Shown here in pieces: positions 1 to 10,206 of a DNA stretch of 64,000 nt; the first letter of the stretch is position 1; each line of letters starts with the position of its first letter. Both the position numbers and the translations under genes were made by a program. The stretch is from NCBI GenBank assembly GCA_004293915.1, contig RDZG01000063.1, forward strand, positions 1 through 64,000, written 5' to 3'. The notes below the pieces were generated by a model. The model worked only from the letters and a program-made list of their open reading frames with translations. It made no database searches and was not told where the DNA came from. This DNA is from Bacteroidota bacterium (lineage in GTDB: Bacteria; Bacteroidota; Bacteroidia; Cytophagales; UBA9547).

Positions 1-102
1 CACTCCATTTGTTAGTTTAGACAAAAAAAACAAAGACTTCAATCTATCTCTAAAATGATATTTTTGATTCTCTTCATACACACTTTTTAGGATACTACCA
101 TT

Positions 103-582
103 TTGATAAAAAAAGCCAATGCTTATGATACTACTCATTTTCCTTCTGCATTGATAGGAAAGGTTGGCAAAGGAAAATTGGGGATGGTGTTTTATAATAT
201 GAGTTGGAGTTACGAAGGACGTAAATCTAATACTGAGCGTGATTTTTTATTTCAAATACTAAATGAACTTGACAGTACTCAAACCTTAAATATCATTGGT
301 AGTAGATACTTGCATTCTAGCTTAATGAAAAATAATAATAATAATAATATTTATGTTCATTTAATCAATACTGGTGGAGAACATAACAGTATTCATACGG
401 TAACTTACGATACCATTCCTCCAATTACAAATATCAAAATAAAACTAAAAGTAGAGACCAGACCTAAAACCGTGTTATTACAGCCTAGAAATAGAGAAGT
501 AAATTATACATACTTTAACAATAGCATAGAAGCTGAGATACCCAAAATAGATTTATATGAAATTTTAGAAGTAAAATTCTAA
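103..582 (+). pseudogene. C-terminal fragment of a glycosidase-like protein (beta-galactosidase / hypothetical GH6-like C-terminal region)
   Basis: PSALIGKVGKGKLGMVFYNM...INTGGEHN...DTIPP...LQPRNREVNYTY resembles the C-terminus of large glycosidases; only a TTG start, with in-frame TAG stops at 13-15 and 88-90. Confidence 0.4.
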
Positions 583-716
583 ATATAAAAGTTTATCATG
601 CATTAAATCCAAATTTGCTTTTTGTTTAATTCAATATTTCGGATTTTTTTAAATATGAAATATAAAATAATCTATTTTTTGTGATATAACCGAATAATTT
701 TTTAAGAGTTGTAATT

Positions 717-1946
717 TTAAGATTGTGGATTTGCCTTTATTCTCGAAATTACAAATATGGAAAGAATATTTATTGCAATGGCAACATAGCCAACGTAATT
801 AAAATGTTCATATAATCCATTTGAATTTTTTACAACAATTGCACCTGCAAGAAATGCTGCAACTCCTGAACCTAATTGTTGTACAGAGGCATTAAACGCC
901 ATAAAACTTCCTCTTTGTTGTGGCTCGACTGCAGATGTTGCTGTTGCCGTTGCAGGAATTACTCGTCCTCCAATAACAATGAAAAAAATACTTGTAATTA
1001 CTAACGCCAATGCAACAGGCATTTGTGGAAGATTTGTAACCACAAATATAATTGGTAAAATAAGTAAGGCAAAAAATATGTACACCTTTTTTTTGCCTAA
1101 TTTGTCGGTATATTTTCCTATGAGTGGTGAACTAAAAAACGTTACAAAACCACCCACTAAATAAATTAAACTTAATTGTGTTTCAGCAAAGCCAACATTG
1201 GCAACCAAGTAAGGACTTAAAAAAGTAAAAACGATAAAGTGTCCTGACATTAAAAGAAAAGTCAACAGTAATGCGTTTCGTTGATTGGCAGATTGTAAAA
1301 CTGTACTCACTACTGAATACCATTTTTGTTTTAGATTAATTCTGTTTAAATGTAGCGTCATATTTTCCATATATTTGAATAGGAAAATACCAATAATTAA
1401 ACTTAATGTACCTAAAAAATAAAACGGAGCATTCCAATTAAATTTAGTTGCTAAAATTAAGCCAATAGGAATACCAACTACTGATGCCAATGAAAAAGCA
1501 CCCATAACAATGCCTATGGCTTTTCCTCTTTGTTTTTCTGCAACTGCATCGCCAATGACTGCCATTACCATAGAGCCTAACAAACCACCAAATGCCCCTG
1601 TAAAAATTCTTGCAGCAACTAACAATTCAAATTGGTTACTCAATGCACAAAAAAATGTCCCAATCACAAAACCTATGTACAAAAAAAGTAAAGCTGATTT
1701 TCGGTTGTATTTGTCTAGGAAAAAGGCACCTATTAAACCTGAAATAGCTGCACTAAAAGTATAAGCCGAAACGACTACTCCAAATTGTGTAGGGTTTATA
1801 TTTAGAGTCCGCATTAATTGTGGACCAAGCGGCATCATAATTACAAAATCCACTATATGCGTAAACTGAACTGCTGCCATTAAGGCTATTAAAATATGTT
1901 GTTTTTTCATTTTTTTAATTATTAATTTGTTTTTTAAATTCTTCAA
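717..1946 (-). CDS. MFS transporter (DHA1-like)
   Basis: 409 aa, about 12 TM segments, DKYNRKSALLF loop motif and KYTDKLGKKKVY second-half motif. Confidence 0.85.
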   Translation of the reverse strand: MKNLKNKLIIKKMKKQHILIALMAAVQFTHIVDFVIMMPLGPQLMRTLNINPTQFGVVVSAYTFSAAISGLIGAFFLDKYNRKSALLFLYIGFVIGTFFCALSNQFELLVAARIFTGAFGGLLGSMVMAVIGDAVAEKQRGKAIGIVMGAFSLASVVGIPIGLILATKFNWNAPFYFLGTLSLIIGIFLFKYMENMTLHLNRINLKQKWYSVVSTVLQSANQRNALLLTFLLMSGHFIVFTFLSPYLVANVGFAETQLSLIYLVGGFVTFFSSPLIGKYTDKLGKKKVYIFFALLILPIIFVVTNLPQMPVALALVITSIFFIVIGGRVIPATATATSAVEPQQRGSFMAFNASVQQLGSGVAAFLAGAIVVKNSNGLYEHFNYVGYVAIAINILSIFVISRIKANPQS

Positions 1947-2235
1947 ACTGAAATATCAATTTTTGAAAACTGTTTATTTCTATGCTGTATTTATCTAATA
2001 TGATTAATAAATGATAAAGAGTTTTTTCTACTTCCTGCTCTGAAAAATACACTGCTTGTTTTGGGATATATTTTTTTGAAAGTAAAGAATGATAAAATAT
2101 AAGTTCCTTATGTTTTTCTTTTGATACGTATAAATCTACTTTTGAAAAACTATGCTTGTGTTTATCAAGCATAGTTTTTAATGTATATAACAGAAATTTA
2201 AAATTTTGATAATTTTCTAATTTGCTTTGCACCAT
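1915..2235 (-). CDS. hypothetical protein
   Basis: 106 aa ORF overlapping the MFS gene start, same strand. Confidence 0.5.
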   Translation of the reverse strand: MVQSKLENYQNFKFLLYTLKTMLDKHKHSFSKVDLYVSKEKHKELIFYHSLLSKKYIPKQAVYFSEQEVEKTLYHLLIILDKYSIEINSFQKLIFQFEEFKKQINN

Positions 2236-2277
2236 TGCATATTTATTATTATTTTATTTTTTGAATTAAAATAAATT

Positions 2278-2658
2278 TTACTTCCCAACTTTATTTGAAT
2301 AGTAGTAGGAAATAGTTAATAACACTGTAGTAATTGATCCTGGATTTATCCATCCATCACCTGCCAATCCATGAGCAATAGTTGCTAGAATACAATTGCA
2401 GAAATAAGCAGAATATACCCAATCTTTAACACTTTTATTTTTATTAAAAATCAATAATATTGCTACTAATAATTTAGTGAATGGTAAAATATTAGCCAAA
2501 TAAGGTGGATACCCTAAATGTTTCATATTTTCAACTACCATATCGTGCTTAACTATATAAAATATGGCTGCTGCCACCATTCCAAATACAACCAAACCTG
2601 TTGTAATCCAATAAATAATCAAATCTTTTTTTGAAACTTTTTTTATTTCTTGATTCAT
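2278..2658 (-). CDS. DoxX-like family membrane protein
   Basis: 126 aa, 4 TM; HLGYPPYLANILPFTKLLVAILLI typical of DoxX-like proteins. Confidence 0.75.
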   Translation of the reverse strand: MNQEIKKVSKKDLIIYWITTGLVVFGMVAAAIFYIVKHDMVVENMKHLGYPPYLANILPFTKLLVAILLIFNKNKSVKDWVYSAYFCNCILATIAHGLAGDGWINPGSITTVLLTISYYYSNKVGK

Positions 2659-2668
2659 AATAATTCAA

Positions 2669-3304
2669 TTATATTTTAATAAATAATTTTTCAGCACTCC
2701 ATCGATGTTTTGGAGCTTTCTCCATAAAATCATTCGCAGAATCTCTATAGCCTAAGGCTAACAATGCAACACTGCGTAAGTTTCTTTCTTGTAAACCTAA
2801 CAGCTCATCCACTTTTGAAGGTAAGAAGCCTTCCATAGGTGTTGCATAAATTTCTAAACTTGCTGCTGCAATGATTCCTGTTCCTAATGCGATGAATGCT
2901 TGTTTTGCAGCCCAATGGTATTGCTCGTCTTGTGGCATACCTACAATGGCTTGCATCATTCTGTCTTTAACTCCAAAAGCTAGTATTTTCTCCAACGGCA
3001 TACTCGTAGTTTCAGAATAGGCTTGTAAATATTCATCCACTTTTGCTTCATCAACCGAGTTCCAAGCTGCAAAAACTAAAACATGTGAACTTTCAACGAT
3101 TTGTGCTTGCCCATAGGCCAAAGGCTGTAATTGCTTTCTTAATTCTTCACTTTCAATTACGATTACATTATAAGGTTGCAAACCATAACTTGATGCCGAT
3201 AGTCGTATAGCATCTAAAATAGTTTGTAAATCTTGTGCAGGTAATTTTTTACCTGTCATTCTTTTGGTGGCATAACGCCAATTAAGGCTTTTTAAAATAT
3301 CCAT
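2669..3304 (-). CDS. nitroreductase family NAD(P)H-dependent oxidoreductase
   Basis: 211 aa; LNWRYATKRM...SSYGLQPYNVIVI...LGLQERNLRSVALLALGYR. Confidence 0.88.
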   Translation of the reverse strand: MDILKSLNWRYATKRMTGKKLPAQDLQTILDAIRLSASSYGLQPYNVIVIESEELRKQLQPLAYGQAQIVESSHVLVFAAWNSVDEAKVDEYLQAYSETTSMPLEKILAFGVKDRMMQAIVGMPQDEQYHWAAKQAFIALGTGIIAAASLEIYATPMEGFLPSKVDELLGLQERNLRSVALLALGYRDSANDFMEKAPKHRWSAEKLFIKI

Positions 3305-3352
3305 TTTTAAAATTATTTTATTGATTAAGTTGTAAATCTATATCCATTACTA

Positions 3353-3360
3353 TACTTTTG
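3353..3360 (+). promoter_or_regulatory. putative Bacteroidota -7 element (TACTTTTG) for the HxlR gene
   Basis: matches TAnnTTTG; about 66 nt upstream of the ATG at 3427. Confidence 0.45.
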
Positions 3361-3426
3361 CAAGTAGTACATAGAAACTGTACTAATATTGTAAACAATA
3401 GTAATGCTGTTAATCAAGATATTAAG

Positions 3427-3765
3427 ATGGAAAATAAATCAAAAATAATTTGTCCTGTTCAATATTCTTTAGACATATTGAGCGGAAAATGGAAATTACC
3501 TATACTTCACGCCTTGCATAAAGCTAGTCCGAAACGATTTAAAGAACTTGAACGAGAACTTGATGGTATCACTCCAACAATGCTAACTACTCAATTAAGA
3601 GATTTAGAAAAAAATGGACTTGTCAGTAGAGAAATTTTTGCAACAGTACCGCCAACTGTTGAATATCGAACTACTGAATTAGGAAAAACATTGAAGTCGC
3701 TCATTTATGAATTTAAAAAATGGGGTTTAATGCATATGAAAGAAATTGAAGCTGAAAAGTCATAG
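3427..3765 (+). CDS. HxlR family transcriptional regulator
   Basis: CPVQYSLDILSGKWKLPILHAL...RFKELERELDGITPTMLTTQLRDLEKNGLVSR; ATG at 3427 preferred over the track start at 3358, which overlaps the -7 element. Confidence 0.88.
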   Translation: MENKSKIICPVQYSLDILSGKWKLPILHALHKASPKRFKELERELDGITPTMLTTQLRDLEKNGLVSREIFATVPPTVEYRTTELGKTLKSLIYEFKKWGLMHMKEIEAEKS

Positions 3766-3814
3766 TTAATTTATACATCTGGTATAAGTCCAACTTTTTT
3801 TCTTGATAGATTTT

Positions 3815-4213
3815 TTACCTTGTCCACTCAGTCCAAGGAATAACGAATGGCAAAACTAAAACCCAAATTAAAAAGAATAATGCCATACCTGTAGGATAAG
3901 ATTGGTTATTTCTTATTGCTGGTAATGCCACAATTAAGAGCCAAGTTCCTTTGTAAACAAGTTGCACTAAAAGAATTGGTGAAAATGAAATGGGTCGCCA
4001 AAGTCCTAAAATGGACAAGACTGTAATAGCAAACCATAAGCAACCTACCAATTTCATCACTTCTGTTGGTTGATAGGAGTATTGAAAAACAGTCTCTGCT
4101 GCTTTTTTAGGTGATGTCATTGATGTAATGCTAATCCAACCTGCTACTATTATGTTTGCTATGTAAACTATTTTTAGTGCTATCATTTTTTTTATTTTAA
4201 AAGGTTCGTCCAA
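3815..4213 (-). CDS. hypothetical membrane protein
   Basis: 132 aa, 4 predicted TM segments; overlaps the next ORF. Confidence 0.55.
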   Translation of the reverse strand: MDEPFKIKKMIALKIVYIANIIVAGWISITSMTSPKKAAETVFQYSYQPTEVMKLVGCLWFAITVLSILGLWRPISFSPILLVQLVYKGTWLLIVALPAIRNNQSYPTGMALFFLIWVLVLPFVIPWTEWTR

Positions 4214-4655
4214 TGCCTGTTTTTAAAACAGGAAGAATTAAGTTATTGTCCGCATTTGTTGTTCTGCCAATGCCTAATCTGCTGTCAAACGTCCAAGCAT
4301 TTGACTTTCCAAATCTGTGAGCATAACCATACCCTGCATAAGGTAAAATAGTTATGTTTTTGTCTTTACGCAAAAAGTCGTTTTCAATAAATGCAGTACC
4401 AACAAAAATAAAATGTCCGTTCATTCTTTCGTTGATGAAATATTTCAAGTTCACTCCATGAGTGTTGATGAAATTTGTTTCTAACTGAATTGTCAATTTA
4501 TCAAATGTTCTCATTTCTAATGTAAGCAAAGGACTAAATGGTGGAAAAATCAAAAAACTTAATCTGATATTTCCAACAGGCAATTTAGGTTCACTTGTTT
4601 GTGCTTGTATAGTTGAAAACATACCAATCAAGCAAAATAAAATTATTGTTTTCAT
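4197..4655 (-). CDS. hypothetical secreted protein, possibly outer-membrane beta-rich
   Basis: signal peptide MKTIILFCLIGMFSTIQAQ; beta-rich body ending in F. Confidence 0.55.
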   Translation of the reverse strand: MKTIILFCLIGMFSTIQAQTSEPKLPVGNIRLSFLIFPPFSPLLTLEMRTFDKLTIQLETNFINTHGVNLKYFINERMNGHFIFVGTAFIENDFLRKDKNITILPYAGYGYAHRFGKSNAWTFDSRLGIGRTTNADNNLILPVLKTGIGRTF

Positions 4656-5080
4656 TTACTTTCTGCAATTCTTTTAAAATTATTCATTACTTCGGGTAAA
4701 ACTTTTCTGAATTGACCGCCAAGCATAAACCCAAAAATATACTTTAAGAAACCTGTAAATGCAATATCATCTGTAAAATGAACTTCGTTGTTTGTTTCTA
4801 TCAAACTTCGTTTGATTACAAGTTCGCCAACTGGCATAATTGTATTGATGGTGTAGGACTGATTAGTGATAAGTTCTGAAATGTAAAACTTCAATTTCGG
4901 GCTCGTTTTGGGTTTCATAGTGCCTTTTGCACCTACTTCAAAATCGCCTTCAAGGTTTGCCTCAAGGAGTTCTGTGTCCCATTGATTCCAATTTTGAACA
5001 TCAATAAGTGTTTGCCAAACATTGGCTTTTGTAGTGTTTACAGTTATTGTAAAACTAAAATGATGATTGCTCTGCTTCAT
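4652..5080 (-). CDS. SRPBCC family protein (polyketide cyclase/START-like)
   Basis: FTITVNTTKANVWQTLIDVQNWNQWDTELLEANLEGDFEVGAKGTM. Confidence 0.75.
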   Translation of the reverse strand: MKQSNHHFSFTITVNTTKANVWQTLIDVQNWNQWDTELLEANLEGDFEVGAKGTMKPKTSPKLKFYISELITNQSYTINTIMPVGELVIKRSLIETNNEVHFTDDIAFTGFLKYIFGFMLGGQFRKVLPEVMNNFKRIAESK

Positions 5081-5149
5081 TTTTTCAGATAGAATTTAAA
5101 AACTTTCTGTAAAGTTCTATCTATAAAATGAGAAACTACTGCACCTATG

Positions 5150-5716
5150 TTAAGTCATTATTTTTTTTCTAATTCTGCTCAAAGATTGTGGGGCAATGCC
5201 TAAATAGGAAGCCAAAATTTTTAATGGAATACGTTTTAAAAGTTCAGGTTCATTTTTGAGCATCTTTTCGTAGCGAAACTCTGCTGTTTCGGTTTGCAAT
5301 TCTTCCAATATTTCTTCTGTAAAAAATTGTACTTCTTGGATTATTTTTCTTGCAAACTCTGTCCAACTTTTAAGTTTATATAATTCATTTGCTTGATTAT
5401 AAGAAATTTGCCAAACTATAGACTCTTCTATGGCTTGGATATTTTCAGTTGCAGGTTTTTGAGCATTAAAACTTGCTTGTGATGTAAAAAAATATGGTGC
5501 TTCGGTAAAGAATTTAGTAATGTTGTTTCCGTCCTTGTTTATATAAAAGTGAAAAAGTCCGCTTTCCACAAAATAAAGATGTCTACAAACTTTACCTTCT
5601 GCTAAAAGAACTTGGTCTTTGTCGAAAACTCGCTGTTCAAAACATTTGTATATTTCCTTCCAATCGCTATCGGAAAGTGTCGTGTAATTTTCTATGAATT
5701 GTCTGAATTTTTCCAA
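5150..5716 (-). CDS. Crp/Fnr family transcriptional regulator
   Basis: cNMP-binding-like N-term (LLAEGKVCRHLYFVESGLFHFY), C-term HTH (RIPLKILASYLGIAPQSLSRIRKKI). Confidence 0.85.
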   Translation of the reverse strand: MEKFRQFIENYTTLSDSDWKEIYKCFEQRVFDKDQVLLAEGKVCRHLYFVESGLFHFYINKDGNNITKFFTEAPYFFTSQASFNAQKPATENIQAIEESIVWQISYNQANELYKLKSWTEFARKIIQEVQFFTEEILEELQTETAEFRYEKMLKNEPELLKRIPLKILASYLGIAPQSLSRIRKKIMT

Positions 5717-5885
5717 TTATAAACTTTCAAATTGTTTTTAGGAGTTACACATTTTTAGATTAGCCGATAAGGGTTTTAGGCTTAAATAAGGAGTGTATTT
5801 AGAATGCTTTTATGAGCAAAATCGAAACTAAAATAATAAATAAAAGTAGATTTTACAAAATATTTAGCGATTAGGTTATTGCTTT

Positions 5886-8561
5886 CTACTCTCTTATTAA
5901 AACAGATCTAAAATAGTCAATTTTAGCAGTGTTTACATCTTGGTTCATATTGGTATTCCATTCTTGAAATTTTAGATTGAAGGTGTGTCTTCCTTTCTTC
6001 AGATAGGTTTCTTTATAGTTTGAGAATGCCCAATTTTCCCATTCATCTAATCCACGCTGAGGAAATACAATAGTCCCAAGATACTTTTCATCTAAATATA
6101 AACTTCTTATGGCACATTTGTTATCTGTATTCAAAGGACCCGAGCCATTGGCATACCTAAAATCAAAACGGTAAAAACCTTCTTTTTTGATCTCGATATC
6201 AAATTTTAATTCTTTGTTTTCTTTCAAAGAAACTTCAATTGACTTTTCGTGTTTTGGGTTTGTACTTAAAATGTTTTCCATCTCTATTTTAGATGATTTA
6301 CTTCTAGGAAACACCAAAAAAGGCTCACTTGTAAACGACTCTCCAACTAAAGTGTTAAAAGCACTTACCTTATATTCACACACTTGGTTTGTATCAACTT
6401 CTATTGTATTCAATATGGTTTTAGTTAGAATTGAATTATTTTTGTAAACGATATAGTACTGACAATTAGAAACTGGAGTCCATGCTATTTTACCATTTTC
6501 ATATATAGCTTTTGGTGCTGCTAACGATACTTTGTTTTCAACTAAATTGAATGGCGTTTTATCAAAGGAATTATTATTCATTTCAATCAAAACGCTATGT
6601 TTACCAACCAATTCTGAACCAATAAAAGGTGCTTTCAACAGTATACCATCTATTGAAATACTTTTTATTTTATTTCCAAATCCTCTTACTTCAATGTCAA
6701 GCAAGGCTTTTCTATATATAAACCCACTTAGTTTTTTATATCCATCAAAAACTTTAGGAATGACAGGTGTAAATCGAATCCCATTTTCATGAAAAGACAT
6801 TCCCAAAAATATTCTAAAAACGGTAGATAAATTTCCAGAAATGCTCCAAAGCATGTTATCAGAATTAATTTCCGTTCCTTTAAAGTGCCCAGTACTTGCC
6901 ACCATGTTTTCATAATTTGTTAGAAACAAAGTAGAGGCTCTGTATATAGAAGCAATTCCGTATACAAGTGCATTTTCATCATTGGCTTTTGCGGCAGCTA
7001 AATTCCAATAGGCTTGTACAAAAGGCCATATAGACTCATTATGATAGGGGCTTATATAAGGAATTTGGGGATAAATGCAAGGTACTCCAAAAGCTAATTT
7101 AGGCGTATTTTGAATGATTCTGGAGTATAAAGTGGAATCGGCTACTGAAAAATATATTGATAAAGCATTTCCTAATGCTTCATATTTTGGAGATAGAATC
7201 AAACCATTTCTTCCATACAGATATTGCCCAAAGTATCCTTTTTCCTGCTGCCACAACTTGTTTTTAATAGTCTTTTTTAAATTTTTAGATTTTAAAAAAT
7301 AGATAGCCCCATTTTGATCTAGTGCTTCTGCCATTTGCCCTAATACATCATAAGCCTGTGAAAAAACCACATTTGTACCTAAGTTTTTTGAATCATAAAT
7401 ATCTACATTGTTCATCCAGGTAGGATAGGTTTGTTCTCTCCAATCCAAAAAAGTTGATTCTCCACCAAAAAGCCCTGATGAGGAGTCGAAGAGCGTTTTC
7501 TCATCATCTTCGAGCGTGTTTTTTATCACCTTATAAATATAGGTTAGCCAGTCTTTATCTCCAGTAATTTTATATATTTCCCAAGCAGCTATTGCCCATA
7601 CCACTCTATCAGACGATACTGGCCAAGCCCCGCCTGAACCAGTATCTTGAATAATTCTATCTCTGCTTACTTTTCTTAGTAAGCTCTTCTTTGCCACTTC
7701 TGGCTCTAGGTAGGCTAATGCTAATATGGTACTATAACTCACATCTCTTGTCCAAACACCACTCCATTTTGTGCCTGTTCTAAAAGTGCTATCCTTTTCA
7801 ATATTTTTAACCATCTCTTCCAGCGAAAGATTGTAGTTAGCATCAACAATAGCAATTCCCGAACTAAAAGTGGGTTTTCCTAGCGTTGAAGGTGTAAATT
7901 TTCTGGTATTTTCAACAGGCTCAGTAGGGCATGGATTTAAATTAACAGTCAATACATAAATGTTATTCTTTTCTGATTGCAATAATTTTAGCCCTTTTTT
8001 GCCTAGGTTTGAATATTCCCATGACAATGGCTCAGCATTACCCGCTACATACACTCCTTCAAATTCTTTTTTATATATTTTTTCGCCAGTATTGGTTTCA
8101 TAAAATCCCACTTTCTCAAATTGATCAAAAACGGGGGTCATGTCTAACGCTATTTCATAAGAATAATTAGCCCCTAAATACCCATTTGTGATGAGTTCAT
8201 TAGGAGCTTTAGGTTTGCCAAATACAAATTTTTGTGTTTTTTCATTCTCATTAATTACTAAAAAATGATTTTTACCTGATTCGTTTTCATTGTCTTTTTG
8301 ATTAATACTAAATTTTATAGGAATAAATCTTAGGTATTTTGAGTCAGAATAAACTCTGGTTTTAGCAATAATTTCATTGGCTGACAAAACAATAGCCACA
8401 TTTTCGCCTTGAATGACTTTGTCGGTAAATACACTATAGTTATCCGATTTATAAATATTAGAATGTAATTTTTGCCCTAAGCAGATATTATTCACATAAA
8501 GGGTCATTAATAGGCTAATAAATAAATTTCTATTACCTGATTTTAAATTAGCTATGTTCAT
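5886..8561 (-). CDS. six-hairpin (alpha/alpha)6 glycosidase-like protein with C-terminal CBM-like domain
   Basis: GTKWSGVWTRDVSYSTILALAYLEPE...IIQDTGSGGAWPVSSDRVVWAIAAWEIYKITGDKDWL is typical of the six-hairpin glycosidase superfamily; beta-rich C-terminus resembles CBM6/35. Confidence 0.72.
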   Translation of the reverse strand: MNIANLKSGNRNLFISLLMTLYVNNICLGQKLHSNIYKSDNYSVFTDKVIQGENVAIVLSANEIIAKTRVYSDSKYLRFIPIKFSINQKDNENESGKNHFLVINENEKTQKFVFGKPKAPNELITNGYLGANYSYEIALDMTPVFDQFEKVGFYETNTGEKIYKKEFEGVYVAGNAEPLSWEYSNLGKKGLKLLQSEKNNIYVLTVNLNPCPTEPVENTRKFTPSTLGKPTFSSGIAIVDANYNLSLEEMVKNIEKDSTFRTGTKWSGVWTRDVSYSTILALAYLEPEVAKKSLLRKVSRDRIIQDTGSGGAWPVSSDRVVWAIAAWEIYKITGDKDWLTYIYKVIKNTLEDDEKTLFDSSSGLFGGESTFLDWREQTYPTWMNNVDIYDSKNLGTNVVFSQAYDVLGQMAEALDQNGAIYFLKSKNLKKTIKNKLWQQEKGYFGQYLYGRNGLILSPKYEALGNALSIYFSVADSTLYSRIIQNTPKLAFGVPCIYPQIPYISPYHNESIWPFVQAYWNLAAAKANDENALVYGIASIYRASTLFLTNYENMVASTGHFKGTEINSDNMLWSISGNLSTVFRIFLGMSFHENGIRFTPVIPKVFDGYKKLSGFIYRKALLDIEVRGFGNKIKSISIDGILLKAPFIGSELVGKHSVLIEMNNNSFDKTPFNLVENKVSLAAPKAIYENGKIAWTPVSNCQYYIVYKNNSILTKTILNTIEVDTNQVCEYKVSAFNTLVGESFTSEPFLVFPRSKSSKIEMENILSTNPKHEKSIEVSLKENKELKFDIEIKKEGFYRFDFRYANGSGPLNTDNKCAIRSLYLDEKYLGTIVFPQRGLDEWENWAFSNYKETYLKKGRHTFNLKFQEWNTNMNQDVNTAKIDYFRSVLIRE

Positions 8562-8877
8562 TTTGCTTGAGTTGAGGTAAATATACTTGAATGAAGATGT
8601 GGTTTTTTATTAAAAAGGTTGGTTATTCTATTCAAAAAGTTGAATAGTACAAAACTATATAACTTATACTTGAAATAATATGAAAGGTGTATTTATCTGT
8701 TAAATTCAAAAAATGCGTTGTGTAAAACTATTTTCTATTTGATAATCAAATAGTTATATAATTTTTAGTACATTTTAAACTACACTTATCAATACTTTAT
8801 TCTGTTTTATATTGTAAATATGATGAAATTAAATATGATATTTTTGGTACAATTCTAACAATAAACATACTCTAAAA

Positions 8878-10206
8878 ATGAAAAATCCACAACAACAAAT
8901 CGTTATTAGAAATCAAATTTTAAAATTAAGAAATTATTTTTCTTTAAGAATTCTCGGATTGGCACTATTGGTATCATTATTTCCAAATCTGAACAATTAC
9001 TTAACCGCAGCACCTATCACAGGCATACCTAAAGTATCATCCAATGGACGATACCTCGTTCGCAGCGATGGAACACCATTTGTTTTGATGAGCGACACCG
9101 AGTAGCTTTTAAATAAATATGACGATAATGGAGTGAAAGCTATTTTGGACAACCGGGCAGCCAAAGGTTTCACATCTGTTCAGGTTTTTGCCACACGTGG
9201 TTGGGGTGGGAACGAAAGGGATGTAAACAACAATCTTCCTTTCAATAACAACAATCCTACATCGTTAGTTTCGGACTATTGGAGTCGTTGGCGTTGGATT
9301 GCAGATGAGGCAGCAAGCAGAGGTTTATATTTTATTCTGATAATGGGTGAGCCAACAAAAAACTGGGGACAACCTAGCCGGGTAGCAGGCAATACCACAG
9401 ATGCTTACAGCTATGGAAGACAAGTGGCAGAATTTTTTCGTACTTCTCCAAATATCATTTTTTCAATGGGTTATGATGACAATGCTGATCAACTTACCGA
9501 CCGCAAACGTGCCTGCGCTGAAGGTGTAGCTGATGGTGTAAACAGTGTGAATAATTTTGACGGCAACGCCAATTATTCTAACAATACCATGACTTATCAT
9601 GGCTATGCTGTGTCTCTAACCTTGCATTTTGATAGCTGGTGCGATTTTTATGGGACTGAAGTATTTCATAATACTGCTGGTGTTTATGGTCAAGTAAATG
9701 GTGATTACAATTTAGGAGTACCCATAAAACCATCGTTTCTTATGGAAGGCTGGTATGAGGCAGAAAGCGGTCAAACACCAACTAGTGTTCGAAACGAGGC
9801 TTGGTTTTCATTTTTAGGTGCAGTTTGTGGTTATGGCTATGGTCATTATGGCAACTGGAGTCAAGTAGGGAATCTATCTTTCTTAGATGCAACTGGAGCT
9901 TTTGGAATGGGTGAGTTGGTGAAATTTGCAAACAGATACAATTGGTGGAACTGGCAGCCTAATAATGGTCTTGGAAAACTGGTTGTTAAATCAAGCAATG
10001 GTACAGAAATAGTAGTTTATTATTCAAACAACTCTACTGCTACCATTAATAACACACTTTCTGCTGGAACTACAGCAACTTGGGTAGATCCACGAAATGT
10101 TGGCAATACTGCTTCTGGTGGCACATTTTCTGCTGGTCAATCTCGTAGTATGACCCCGCCAAGTGGATGGGAAGATGCCATTTTGGTTTTGTCTACTGGT
10201 GGTTAG
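8878..10206 (+). pseudogene. DUF4038 (apiosidase-like GH140-type) protein with putative collagen-binding C-terminal domain, interrupted by in-frame TAG at 9103-9105
   Basis: ORFs 8878-9105 and 9133-10206 are in the same frame; readthrough gives NGRYLVRSDGTPFVLMSDTE*LLNKYDDNGVKAILDNRAAKGFTSVQVFATRGWG. C-term GTEIVVYYSNNST...ATWVDPRNVG resembles the collagen-binding_2 domain. Confidence 0.8.

Noticed and set aside
330-352. AAT trinucleotide run in the left-edge fragment as a phase-variable repeat
   Set aside because: Short, in-frame (Asn codons), within an apparent gene remnant; no functional argument
9103-9105. Genome-wide TAG recoding (pyrrolysine or suppressor code)
   Set aside because: TAG terminates other well-defined genes in the window (e.g. 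GntR regulator at 32234-32236, HxlR gene), so only a local mutation or local readthrough is plausible
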